Source: Chloroflexota bacterium (GTDB taxonomy: Bacteria; Chloroflexota; JAJPGV01). Taken from it: a stretch of 64,000 bases of DNA. Below the pieces are notes generated by a model, which was not told the origin of the DNA, made no database searches, and saw only the letters and a program-made list of their open reading frames with translations. Shown piece after piece: positions 24,103-32,711 of the stretch; positions within the stretch are counted from its first letter, which is position 1; the number at the start of each line of letters is the position of its first letter. Both the position numbers and the translations under genes were made by a program. The DNA lies in assembly GCA_021325635.1 (NCBI GenBank), contig JAJPGV010000051.1, positions 1 through 64,000 of the forward strand, in the 5' to 3' direction.

Positions 24103-25002
24103 ATGGAGCACGTCCGGCTGATCGAGAGACCGGATTTGCGCAGCCCGATCCTGGTGGCTGCTTTTGCGGGCTGGAACGACGCCGCCTCCTGCGCAACCAC
24201 GGCGGTTCGGCTGTTGATCGAGCAGTGGCATGCGCGCAAGTTCGCCGACATCGATCCTGAGGAGTTCTACGACTTCTCCGTCAACCGCCCGCGCGTCCGG
24301 CTGGACGAGCAGCTCAACCGCCGCCTCGATTGGCCAGCCAACGACTTCTACTTTCACCGCGGGACGGATCGATCGCAGGACTTCGTGCTCTTCGTAGGGC
24401 AGGAGCCCAGCCTCAGATGGCGCACCTTCACCTCCGGCATCTCGCAGCTGGCGCAGGACATCGGCGTGAAGCACGTGGTGCTGGCGGGGGCGCTGATCGC
24501 GGACGTGATTCATACGCTGCCGGTCAACCTGAGTGGCTCGAGCAACGACCCCGACATGCGCGAGCGGATGGGCAAGCTGAACATCACCTTTTCGCGCTAC
24601 GAAGGGCCCACCGGTATCGTGGGGGCCATGCTGGATCGCTGCGTGCAGGACGGCCTCAAGGCCATCTCGGTGTGGGCCGCCGTGCCGCACTACATTCCCA
24701 CGACGCCCAATCCCAAGATCGTGGCGTCGCTGCTGCGGCATCTGCGCGACATCCTCAACTTCGATTTCGAGCTGAGCGAGCTGGACGCGGCCGCGCGAAG
24801 CTTCGAAGAGCAGGTCAACGACGCTGTGAGCTCCAACGAGCAGCTGCGCGACTACATCGCTGAGCGCGAACGCAAGGAAAGAAGCGAGACGGCTCCCTCG
24901 GAGCCCGCCCGGATCGACGATTTCCCCAGCGGGGAGACGGTGGTGCGGTCGCTCGAGGAGTTCCTGCGCCAGAACCGCCTTCGTCCTCCCGAGGAGCACT
25001 GA
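24103..25002 (+). CDS. PAC2 family protein
   Basis: From the ATG at 24103 the protein has 299 residues. AFAGWNDAASCATTAV, DFSVNRPRVRL and PNPKIVASLLRHLRDILNFD are the hallmarks of the PAC2 (proteasome assembly chaperone 2-like) family. Archaeal and actinobacterial relatives are proteasome-assembly or ATP-grasp-associated proteins. Its function in bacteria without a visible proteasome locus is unknown. The C-terminal 60 residues form a charged helix. TACCAT at 24089-24094 ends eight bases before the ATG. Confidence 0.9.
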   Translation: MEHVRLIERPDLRSPILVAAFAGWNDAASCATTAVRLLIEQWHARKFADIDPEEFYDFSVNRPRVRLDEQLNRRLDWPANDFYFHRGTDRSQDFVLFVGQEPSLRWRTFTSGISQLAQDIGVKHVVLAGALIADVIHTLPVNLSGSSNDPDMRERMGKLNITFSRYEGPTGIVGAMLDRCVQDGLKAISVWAAVPHYIPTTPNPKIVASLLRHLRDILNFDFELSELDAAARSFEEQVNDAVSSNEQLRDYIAERERKERSETAPSEPARIDDFPSGETVVRSLEEFLRQNRLRPPEEH

Positions 25003-25016
25003 GGGTAGAGACCCTC
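25001..25016. terminator. small hairpin overlapping the PAC2 stop codon
   Basis: GAGGGT and ACCCTC pair around AGAG, starting inside the TGA stop of the PAC2 gene. It lies between convergent genes and is followed by a C/G-rich run. The stem is only six pairs. Confidence 0.4.
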
Positions 25017-25031
25017 CCCCCGGGGCGCGGC

Positions 25032-25733
25032 TCAGTCGGTTGGGCGCGCTGCTTGGACGCCGAACAGCATGCGCCCCAGCGGATACGGCAGCTCACGCGT
25101 GATGCTGGCTCCAAGCCAGATGAGGCCAAAAGTCAGCGCATCCGCGAGCATGAAAAAGCTGCCTGCCCCGGCTCGCTCCAGCAGCCTGTAGACGGCGTCG
25201 GACCGGCCTAGGATGCCGATGACCACGATGGATAGGCCTATGGCCAGCGCCGCCCGCCCCGCATCCTGAAGGCGAAAGGCCCGCCACCAGGCGAAGAATG
25301 CCGCCACGGCCGCGAAGCCGAGACCGAAGGTGTTGAACAGCACCGTGGGTATCACCCAGGCATCCATCACCAGCACGCCGGCGCCGTTGCCGCCGTTCAG
25401 CGCCGCCAACCCGGCGGGGTTGACGCTGGCTGGCAGGACCGTGCCGATCTGCGCCGCGGACAGCAGCAGCACGAATATGGCCGGCCAGCGCACGAGCTTG
25501 CGGCTGAACACGGCCTGCAGGCTGCCAATGCCGATCCAGCCGGGCAGCATGGAGGCGCCGAGCGCATAGTACAGCTTGAAGCCGAGCGGGCTTCCAGCTG
25601 TCGCCGCGGCATACGCAACCGCCGCCAGGGCGCCGATGAGTAAGCCGCCCGACCAGAAAAACGATTGCCGCTTGAGGGCATGCCCTCCGAGCGCGCCCAC
25701 GATGGCGGCAGCCGCGCACAGCACATAAATCAC
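25032..25733 (-). CDS. seven-helix integral membrane protein, unknown function
   Basis: The 233-residue protein has about seven hydrophobic segments (near 1-20, 24-46, 55-73, 83-102, 123-149, 157-175 and 192-212) with short loops. No catalytic or transporter motif is recognised. A short polar C-terminus ends in QAARPTD. It is convergent with the PAC2 gene and follows the propeptide-like secreted protein gene on the same strand by about 100 bases, which hold nothing obvious. Confidence 0.7.
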   Translation of the reverse strand: MIYVLCAAAAIVGALGGHALKRQSFFWSGGLLIGALAAVAYAAATAGSPLGFKLYYALGASMLPGWIGIGSLQAVFSRKLVRWPAIFVLLLSAAQIGTVLPASVNPAGLAALNGGNGAGVLVMDAWVIPTVLFNTFGLGFAAVAAFFAWWRAFRLQDAGRAALAIGLSIVVIGILGRSDAVYRLLERAGAGSFFMLADALTFGLIWLGASITRELPYPLGRMLFGVQAARPTD

Positions 25734-25839
25734 GGCTGAAGGCTAGCGGCTCTGGGGCAGATGCCGGAAGCGTTCACGGAAGCGGCGCACACGGTGGAGC
25801 GCAGCGCCTCGTGTCCCGCCGGCACCCGTTCGCCTGGTG

Positions 25840-27189
25840 TTACTGGCCGAGGGCGTGCGACAAAGATGCATCCGTCATCTGGGCGCCGCTGGGACCGACC
25901 TCGATGGGCGTGAGCGTGGGTGGTGGGGCGGGCTGAGGGACCGCGGCCGAAGCGGGGATGAGGCCAGCATCCTTGGCGTTGTCGCCTCCGTTCGCCACCA
26001 GCACCTGGCCGGTGGTGGCGAATTGGGTGGCCACCTTCCACTGCTGGAACACGGCCCGTTGCGCTCGCAGCACTGCCACGGGGCCGAAATCGTTGTAGCC
26101 CATGGGCAGGCCGAAATGGTCGACGGCAAAGGGGTCCGCCTGGTAGGCGGCTTTGATCGCCGGGTTTGCGTCCAGCACTGCCAGGTGGTTGGCCAGCACT
26201 TTCTCCCACGGTTGGCCTTGATCGGCCGACCAGTCCCGAGATGGCGGGGTTTGCTTGAAGGCGCTGAGCCACGAATCGCGACCGGCGGCGCTGAGCTGAT
26301 CGAAGATGTTGCTGAAGCGCGCCGTCCGGACGGTGGGATCCCACTGCAAGATGGCTTTCTGGAAGGCCTGGTAGGTCAGACCGTCGGGCAAGCTGTAACG
26401 CTGGGAAATGGGATAGCCCAGGGCGCTTACACCGCCCAGGCGCTGAAACTCCGACCACATCGTGGCCTGGTCGTCGTCCAGCACGGAATACCCGCTTCCC
26501 CCGGCGCCGCCTTGGCCGTTGGCCTGGGTATAGAAATGGCCATTGGGAATGTCGTAGTCCGGCGTGGCCGGCGCCGGCTCGGCAAACGGGGCTCTGGCCG
26601 ATACCAGCAGGAGCGGCGTGGGATCCCACAATCGCCGGGTATCGGGGTGCGACGGCGCCGGGGCGGCGAGCAGCTTGGGGTTCGAGCAGTTGTCGAGCAG
26701 GACGTCCAGCCCGCCGGCATCGAGGGTGTAAGCCAGGCCGTGCGAGACGTTGCCGCTGTAGGAGAACTGCCCGTTGTTGAGATTGTTGGCCGGCAAGATC
26801 ATGAACTGGTACCACTGCAGCGTGCCGCCCGGGCCCTTGAGCCACTGATCTTTGGAGCTCAACTGGCCGGTCCAGCTGCTGTAGCAGAAGCCGGCCCGCC
26901 GCGTAGTGTCGCCCGTATCGCGGACGAACAGCTCGATGCCGGGAACGTTCAGCGCCGGCAGGAACTGCTTGACGGTGGCAACAATCTGCGCCCACGCCTG
27001 CAGGCTGGCCGGCAGGACCTGGAAGGCGGTGGACTGGTTATGGATGACGAATTTGTCGTTTTGGAGGCTGCCGTAATCGCCCGCGGAAGCCGCCTGGGCG
27101 AGCGCCGGAAGCGGTGCCGAGGCAAACAACCACAGGACGGGCAGGAGCACGACCAAGAGCCGCACGCAACGATGCGGACCCGTCTTCAC
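25840..27189 (-). CDS. secreted protein with a DYDIPNGHFYTQ module
   Basis: The 449-residue protein has a Sec signal (about residues 1-35). Residues 40-200 form a region of unknown fold with a probable disulphide (FCYSSW, DNCSNP). From residue 210 a module starts PDYDIPNGHFYTQANGQGG and continues with TMWSEFQRLGGVSALGYPIS, ILQWDPTVRTARFSNIFDQL and AVDHFGLPMGYNDFGPVAVL. The same module opens the glycoside hydrolase encoded just upstream. LGYP-containing segments recall LGFP-type cell-wall repeats. The start is GTG with a weak ribosome binding site. A strong hairpin in the 69-base gap separates it from the hydrolase gene. Confidence 0.8.
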   Translation of the reverse strand: MKTGPHRCVRLLVVLLPVLWLFASAPLPALAQAASAGDYGSLQNDKFVIHNQSTAFQVLPASLQAWAQIVATVKQFLPALNVPGIELFVRDTGDTTRRAGFCYSSWTGQLSSKDQWLKGPGGTLQWYQFMILPANNLNNGQFSYSGNVSHGLAYTLDAGGLDVLLDNCSNPKLLAAPAPSHPDTRRLWDPTPLLLVSARAPFAEPAPATPDYDIPNGHFYTQANGQGGAGGSGYSVLDDDQATMWSEFQRLGGVSALGYPISQRYSLPDGLTYQAFQKAILQWDPTVRTARFSNIFDQLSAAGRDSWLSAFKQTPPSRDWSADQGQPWEKVLANHLAVLDANPAIKAAYQADPFAVDHFGLPMGYNDFGPVAVLRAQRAVFQQWKVATQFATTGQVLVANGGDNAKDAGLIPASAAVPQPAPPPTLTPIEVGPSGAQMTDASLSHALGQ

Positions 27190-27203
27190 GCCCGCAAGTG
27201 TAG

Positions 27204-27233
27204 AGAAGGGGCGGCCAGCCGGCCGCCCCTTCT
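27204..27233. terminator. strong hairpin between the two DYDIPNGHFYTQ-module genes
   Basis: AGAAGGGGCGGCC and GGCCGCCCCTTCT are perfect 13-bp arms around a four-base loop. On the minus strand it lies 26 bases after the glycoside hydrolase stop and 15 bases before the GTG of the next gene. It can terminate or attenuate read-through between them. There is no T run. Confidence 0.75.
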
Positions 27234-27258
27234 GACCCCTATTCCCTAGCCCCTATCC

Positions 27259-29037
27259 TCATTTCGGCATCGCCGCCAGCGCCGAGTAGGCCGGCCGAGG
27301 CGAGTAGTCCGCTCGGAGCACGCCGAAGCCCCACTTTTCGTCGGACTGCGGGACGACGGCCTGGTAGTTGAGGTTCCAGACGAACATCACGCCCATCCAC
27401 GGATAGTTCTGTTTGGTGTAGTTGAATAGCGCGACGCTCCAGTCGGCCTGCTGCTGCTCGCTGATGCTCTGGGCGTAGGAGTAGCTGGCCGGAGCCTGAG
27501 GGTTGGAATCGTAACCAATCTCAGTTTCCCAGATGCCCTTGTTGCCGTCGCCATTCTGGACCATCAGGTTGCGGTAATCCTCCACCTGGCGGAAGAAGAA
27601 GCTCACGTCGGTGGAATAGCCTGGCGCGGTGTGATTCTGGACGGTTTCCTGCGGCTGGTTTCCGAAGGGCTCGTTGTGGGCGCCCAGCGCGTCGAAGTAG
27701 TTCTTCACCACGCCGCCCTGGTAGGCGTACATCTGCTGCAGATAGGTGATGTCGCGGAAGGCGATGTTGGGGTCATTCACGCCTGTGGGCGTGGGTGCGC
27801 CCGACACTACGACGACGGTCGGGTCCACCGCCTTGATGGCCGGATAGACCACCTTCAGCGTCTCGACGTACTGGCCGGCATTGATGTTGCCGGGGCCGAC
27901 CTCGGTAGCGAAATTCTCCTCGTTCCAGATCTCGTACGCCTGGACGCGCCCTTTGAAGTGCGTGGCCATCTGGGTCATGAAGCTGGCCAGATCTTGCGGG
28001 TTCTTGGGGAAATGCGAGCCGGGATTGGCGGCCCAGCCCGGCGCCGCCACGACGCTGAACAGCACCTTCAGCCCGGCACCCTGGGCGGCGTTCACCGCCC
28101 CGTCCAAACCGCCCCAGTTGATGGCCGCGCCGGGTGCCGGCTGCAGGCCATCCCAGCGAACCTGCTGCTTGATCCAGCCGAAGCCGGCGTTCTTGGTGGC
28201 CGAAACGGCGGGACCCGCGGGTACCGACACCAGCTCAGCCGCGAACCCGTACTGCAAGCCCTGCGTACCCGTTACAGGGCCAGCCGAGGCCGTGCTGGTG
28301 GTGCCGCTGGGCGGCGCCGACGGCTGGGCGGCGCTGGCCGGGTAGAAGTTGACCTGCTTGGCGATGTCCGAGCCCAAGGTTTCCGTCAGCTGGCCGGCCA
28401 CGATCCCGGCAGGGCCGTTCGTCTTCCATAGCTGGAAGGCCTTGCGCTGCAGACGAATGGAAATGAAGGGGCCATAATCCTTCAGCTGCGACGTGGGCAA
28501 TCCGTCGTGATCGATATGGAACGGATCGCCGAAGTAGTGATCCTTGAAGGCCGTGTTCGGGAAGTTGAGCCAGGGTTCGCGAATGGCCTTGATTTGATCG
28601 AAGGTGAGGCCTTTCTCGGCGGCCGAGTTGTCGATCTGAGCAGGAATCTGGTAGGTCGCTTCGAGCACGCTGTCCAGCCCCTGGTCGTGCAGCCGGTCGA
28701 AGATGTTGACGAAGGCCATGGTCTGGCTTTCGGGATGCCACTGCAGCAGGACGCGCTGGGTTCCCTGGACCACGAAGCCATCCAGCGTAAAGCGGCCGGT
28801 GTTCGGATAACCGAGCAGGTTCACTCCGCCGTAGCGCTGAAACCAGGTCCACATCGGCACGCCGCCGTCGTCGGTGATGGCGAAGCCGTTGCCGCCCTGT
28901 CCGCCGTTCGTCTGCGTGTAGAAGTGGCCATTGGGGATGTCGTAGTCTGGGCCAGCGGCAAACGTTGCCGTCGCGGCCGGGATAACGCTCAAGAACATCG
29001 CCAGCAGCGCCGCCAGCGCGAGGAATCTCTTTCTCAC
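27259..29037 (-). CDS. secreted glycoside hydrolase (clan GH-A-like) with an N-terminal DYDIPNGHFYTQ module
   Basis: The 592-residue protein has a Sec signal (residues 1-28). The module at about 29-235 carries GPDYDIPNGHFYTQTNGG, WFQRYGGVNLLGYPN, VLLQWHPESQTMAFVNIFDR and FGDPFHIDHDGLP, followed by a Ser/Ala linker to 260. A TIM-barrel hydrolase domain follows. AYEIWNEENF places the acid/base at E373, and GIWETEIGY gives the nucleophile, probably E506. The layout resembles GH39/GH5-like endo-acting enzymes, so a plant or microbial beta-glycan is a reasonable guess. It is divergent from the polysaccharide operon and may process or remodel what that operon makes. Confidence 0.85.
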   Translation of the reverse strand: MRKRFLALAALLAMFLSVIPAATATFAAGPDYDIPNGHFYTQTNGGQGGNGFAITDDGGVPMWTWFQRYGGVNLLGYPNTGRFTLDGFVVQGTQRVLLQWHPESQTMAFVNIFDRLHDQGLDSVLEATYQIPAQIDNSAAEKGLTFDQIKAIREPWLNFPNTAFKDHYFGDPFHIDHDGLPTSQLKDYGPFISIRLQRKAFQLWKTNGPAGIVAGQLTETLGSDIAKQVNFYPASAAQPSAPPSGTTSTASAGPVTGTQGLQYGFAAELVSVPAGPAVSATKNAGFGWIKQQVRWDGLQPAPGAAINWGGLDGAVNAAQGAGLKVLFSVVAAPGWAANPGSHFPKNPQDLASFMTQMATHFKGRVQAYEIWNEENFATEVGPGNINAGQYVETLKVVYPAIKAVDPTVVVVSGAPTPTGVNDPNIAFRDITYLQQMYAYQGGVVKNYFDALGAHNEPFGNQPQETVQNHTAPGYSTDVSFFFRQVEDYRNLMVQNGDGNKGIWETEIGYDSNPQAPASYSYAQSISEQQQADWSVALFNYTKQNYPWMGVMFVWNLNYQAVVPQSDEKWGFGVLRADYSPRPAYSALAAMPK

Positions 29038-29227
29038 GATGTCTCCTTGGATGGAACTGCACGGGCCGAGCGCCCTTTCGTCGGGCGGATTGTCACACTC
29101 CCGCTCGGAACCGCGCTGAGTATAACGATGCCGCTCATGAGGCTATTACGGGTCATGACCTCCGCTCGGAGTGCGTGCGGGTGGAAAGGGACTTCGCCAT
29201 AGGCAGGATCGCCTAATCTACAGCGGC

Positions 29228-30343
29228 ATGCGCATTGCCCTGGACTGCCGTATCGCGCACTACACCCGCGGAGGCACCGCCGTCTACACCGAGCGGCTGG
29301 TCGACGCCCTGCTCCGGCTGCCGCAGGCGGCGGCCCACCGCTGGCTGATACTGGAAGCCGGTAAGGCCGGCGCTTCGCCGTGGGATCGGCTGCCAGCGGG
29401 AAGCAGTCGCGGCCGCTTGTGGACGCCCAGCCATCACCGCTGGGAGCAGGCGCTGCTGCCGGTGGAGCTCGGCTGGCGGTCCATCGACGTGCTGCACTCG
29501 CCGGACTACATTCCACCGTTTCGGCGGCGCTGCCGATCGGTCATCACGGTGCACGACCTGGCGTTCCTGCGCTGGCCGGAGCTCCTCACGCCGGCCAGCC
29601 GCGCCTACTTCAATGGGCAGATCGACCGCGCCGTGCGCAGCGCTGACCGCATCATCGCCGTCTCTCATGCTACCAAGGCCGACCTGATGGAGCTGCTGCA
29701 CGTGCCGGCCGAGAAGATCGACGTCGTGCATGAGGCCGCTGGCCCCGGACTCACACCGCTGCACCGTTCGGTGGTCGAAGGCTGGCTCGACCGGAACGGG
29801 CTGCCGCGCGACTACGTGCTGTTCGTCGGCACCTTCGAGCCGCGCAAGAACCTGCCTAGGCTCGTGGCGGCTTTTGGCCTGCTGCGAGAGCGAGGTTATG
29901 AGGGCAAGCTGCTGCTGGCCGGATCGCCCGGCTGGTTAGCCGAGCCACTGTTCGAGGAGATCGAGCGCCGCCGGCTGGGAGCTGAAGTCGTGCAGCGGGA
30001 GATCACCGCCGAAAACCTGCCGTACCTCTATAACGGCGCCCGGCTGCTGGCCTTCCCGAGCTTATACGAAGGCTTCGGCTTGCCGGTCCTGCAGGCGATG
30101 GCGTGCGGGACGCCGGTCGTGACCGCCAGCTCGTCGTCGCTGCCCGAAGTGGCTGGCGACGCCGCCCTGCTGGTGGACCCGGAAGACGTGCAGGCGCTGG
30201 CGGACGCCATGGCTCGGGTGATCGGCGATGCGGCTCTGTCCGCGAGCCTGCGCAACCAGGGGCCGGCCCGCGCCGCGCAATTTTCCTGGGAGAGGACCGC
30301 CGTGGAAACCCTGGCGGTGTACGAGCGGGCAGCAGGCAGCTAA
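29228..30343 (+). CDS. glycosyltransferase family 4 (first gene of polysaccharide operon)
   Basis: From the ATG at 29228 the protein has 371 residues in the GT-B fold. The N-terminus IALDCRIAHYTRGGTAVYTE holds the acceptor-side glycine turn. VLFVGTFEPRKNLPRLVAAF and FPSLYEGFGLPVLQAMACG form the nucleotide-sugar site. The usual E-x7-E has Gln in the second place (EGFGLPVLQ). It probably uses GDP- or UDP-sugars in the cytoplasm. TAATCT at 29214-29219 ends eight bases before the ATG, so the operon message may be leaderless. The 190-base region upstream is shared with the divergent hydrolase gene. Confidence 0.93.
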   Translation: MRIALDCRIAHYTRGGTAVYTERLVDALLRLPQAAAHRWLILEAGKAGASPWDRLPAGSSRGRLWTPSHHRWEQALLPVELGWRSIDVLHSPDYIPPFRRRCRSVITVHDLAFLRWPELLTPASRAYFNGQIDRAVRSADRIIAVSHATKADLMELLHVPAEKIDVVHEAAGPGLTPLHRSVVEGWLDRNGLPRDYVLFVGTFEPRKNLPRLVAAFGLLRERGYEGKLLLAGSPGWLAEPLFEEIERRRLGAEVVQREITAENLPYLYNGARLLAFPSLYEGFGLPVLQAMACGTPVVTASSSSLPEVAGDAALLVDPEDVQALADAMARVIGDAALSASLRNQGPARAAQFSWERTAVETLAVYERAAGS

Positions 30344-30370
30344 CACGGCTAAACTGCGCGGTAGCCACCG

Positions 30371-31669
30371 ATGAGCCGGATCCTGTTCCTCACGCCGCAG
30401 ATGCCCTTCCCGCCGCATCAGGGCGCGGCTATCCGCAATCTGAACGTGGCCAGGCTGGCGGCGCAGCGCCATGAGGTCGCCATCTATGGCTTCGTTCGCG
30501 CGCCAGATGAGCAGCGGCAGGCAGAAGCCCTGCGCGAATGGGTATCTGAGGTTCGGACGTTCCCTGCTCCGCACAGGACCATGGCTGCTCGAGCTCTGCA
30601 AACCGCGCTGTCGCCGACGCCCGACATGGGCCGCCGCCTCAGCTCGGACGAGCTGGCGTCCGCCAGCCGCGAGGCCGAGGCCGACCTCGTGCAGGCCGAA
30701 GCCATCGAGATGGCCCAGTTCCTCAGCGGTGCTCCCGGATCGCACGTGCTCGACTGCCACAACGCCGAGTGGATGCTCCAGAAGCGCACCTTCCAGGTCG
30801 ATCTGCGTCGAGGCAATGCCGTCGGAGCGGCGTACTCGCTGCTGCAATGGTTGAAGCTCAGGCGTTATGAGCGGCTGGCGTGCCGTGCCAGCGACGCGGT
30901 CATCGCCGTTTCTGAGGACGATCGCCGAGCGCTCCTCGATCTCGATCGGCGGCTGACCATCGACGTTGTGCCGAACGCGGTCGACGCGGCCCTGTTCAGC
31001 CCGGCGACTGAGCCGCCGCGCCGGCACAGCTTCGTCTTCACCGGCACGCTCGACTTCCGTCCCAACGTCGATGCCATGACCTGGCTGAGCTCGCGGATCT
31101 GGCCGCTCATTCGCCGCTCGCTGCCCGACGCCCAGCTTACGCTGGCTGGCCGCGAACCGGTCTCGGCCATCCGGCAACTGCATGGCCGCGACGGCATCGA
31201 GGTGGCGGCCAGCCCCGCGGACATACGGCCGCTGCTGGCTCGTGCCGCGGTCTATCTCATTCCCGTGCGAGCTGGGGGCGGATCGCGCTTCAAGCTGCTG
31301 GAGGCCATGTCCATGGGCCTGGGGGTGGTGTCGACGACGATCGGCGCCGAAGGACTGGACGTCCGGGCCGGCGAGCACGTGCTGCTCGCTGATGAGCCTC
31401 AGAGCTTCGCGGCGGCGGCGGTGGAGCTGGCCGGCGATGCTGCCGAGCGCCAGCGACTGGGCGCCGCCGCCCGCGAGCTGGTGCTGCGCACGTACGACTG
31501 GCCGCTGCAGGGCCCGCGCTTGTGGGCCATCTGGGACCGGCTGCTGTCCAGGCGAACGGCAGCCGGCCGCGGATCGCGCCCGTCAGCCGGTACGGGGAGC
31601 GAGGGGACACAGGCTCGGCCGGCGGCGCCGCCACAAAACGCCACAGCCGAGCGCGTCGTTGGTGGCTGA
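30371..31669 (+). CDS. glycosyltransferase family 4
   Basis: The 432-residue GT-B enzyme starts RILFLTPQMPFPPHQGAAIR, typical of the sugar transferases in exopolysaccharide and PEP-CTERM loci. SFVFTGTLDFRPNVDAMTWL and RAGGGSRFKLLEAMSMGLGVV mark the donor-binding domain. A Gly/Arg/Ala tail of about 35 residues after 395 has no family match. Its stop codon lies inside the next gene, so the two are translationally coupled. It follows the first GT4 gene by 27 bases. Confidence 0.93.
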   Translation: MSRILFLTPQMPFPPHQGAAIRNLNVARLAAQRHEVAIYGFVRAPDEQRQAEALREWVSEVRTFPAPHRTMAARALQTALSPTPDMGRRLSSDELASASREAEADLVQAEAIEMAQFLSGAPGSHVLDCHNAEWMLQKRTFQVDLRRGNAVGAAYSLLQWLKLRRYERLACRASDAVIAVSEDDRRALLDLDRRLTIDVVPNAVDAALFSPATEPPRRHSFVFTGTLDFRPNVDAMTWLSSRIWPLIRRSLPDAQLTLAGREPVSAIRQLHGRDGIEVAASPADIRPLLARAAVYLIPVRAGGGSRFKLLEAMSMGLGVVSTTIGAEGLDVRAGEHVLLADEPQSFAAAAVELAGDAAERQRLGAAARELVLRTYDWPLQGPRLWAIWDRLLSRRTAAGRGSRPSAGTGSEGTQARPAAPPQNATAERVVGG

Positions 31670-32711
31670 GCCGCTGGCGAGAGCCGAGGAAGCCTTCGAA
31701 ACGTCCGGCTCCACGCCGGTCTCGGTAGTGCTCACCGTCCTGAATGAAGCGGGCACTATTTCGGGGCTGCTGGAGGAGCTCCTGGCGCAGGACCTGGCGG
31801 CCGATGAGATCATCGTCGTCGACGGCGGCTCACACGACGGGACGGTGGAAGCCGTGCGAAGGGTCAGTGAGCAGCATCGCCAGATTCGGCTCATCCGGGC
31901 ACCGGGTGCGAACATCTCCCAGGGCCGCAACCGGGGCATTGCCGAAGCGCGCTGTGAAGTCATTGCGGTGACCGATGCCGGCGTGCGCATCAATCCCGGC
32001 TGGCTGCGCCTCATCACGGAGCCTCTGCGCAGCGGCAGGGCCGACGTCGTGGCAGGTTCGTTCGAGCCAGACCCGCGCTCTCCGTTCGAGACCGCTATGG
32101 GCGCCACTGTCCTGCCCGAGCTGCGTGACATCGATCCGCGGACCTTCCTGCCGTCCAGCCGGTCGGTGGCCTTCCGCAAAGCTGCCTGGCAGGAAGTGGG
32201 CGGCTATCCGGAATGGCTGGACTACTGCGAGGACATCGTCTTCGATCTCAATCTGCGGGCGGGCTCCTCGCTGCGGGTGGCGTACGAGCCGTCGGCGCGG
32301 GTGCGTTTTCGGCCGAGGTCGAACATGCTGGCCTTCTTTCGACAGTATTTTCGCTATGCCAGGGGGGACGGCAAGGCCGACCTGTGGCGTCGCCGCCATG
32401 CCGCGCGGTACCTGGCCTATGCCTATTTCGCCGCGAACGTGATTTGTCTTCTGCTGCCTGACGTCAGGCGGCATCGCATGGCGGTTTTCGAGCTCAGCGC
32501 CGTCACCCTCGCCGGTACGGCGCTGTACCTGCGCAAGCCCTTGCGCCGCCTGCTGCGCCTGGGCCGGGGTGCTACGCCCGGACAGTGGCTGTGCATGCTG
32601 GCGCTGCTGCCGGCCATTCGCGTAACCGGCGACGTGGCCAAGATGGCGGGCTATCCGGCGGGCTGGCTGTGGCGCCTTCGGAACCGGCCACCGGATTGGC
32701 ACCGGCCGTGA
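31662..32711 (+). CDS. glycosyltransferase family 2, membrane-associated
   Basis: The proposed start is GTG at 31662, eight bases inside the preceding gene; a TTG one codon earlier is possible. The 349-residue protein has a GT-A domain (SVVLTVLNEAGTISGLLEEL, IIVVDGGSHDGT, NISQGRNRGIAEA, VTDAG as the DxD-like site). About two hydrophobic C-terminal helices after residue 245 suggest membrane attachment. This layout is common in exopolysaccharide polymer assembly. Its TGA overlaps the GTG start of the next gene. Confidence 0.9.
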   Translation: MAEPLARAEEAFETSGSTPVSVVLTVLNEAGTISGLLEELLAQDLAADEIIVVDGGSHDGTVEAVRRVSEQHRQIRLIRAPGANISQGRNRGIAEARCEVIAVTDAGVRINPGWLRLITEPLRSGRADVVAGSFEPDPRSPFETAMGATVLPELRDIDPRTFLPSSRSVAFRKAAWQEVGGYPEWLDYCEDIVFDLNLRAGSSLRVAYEPSARVRFRPRSNMLAFFRQYFRYARGDGKADLWRRRHAARYLAYAYFAANVICLLLPDVRRHRMAVFELSAVTLAGTALYLRKPLRRLLRLGRGATPGQWLCMLALLPAIRVTGDVAKMAGYPAGWLWRLRNRPPDWHRP

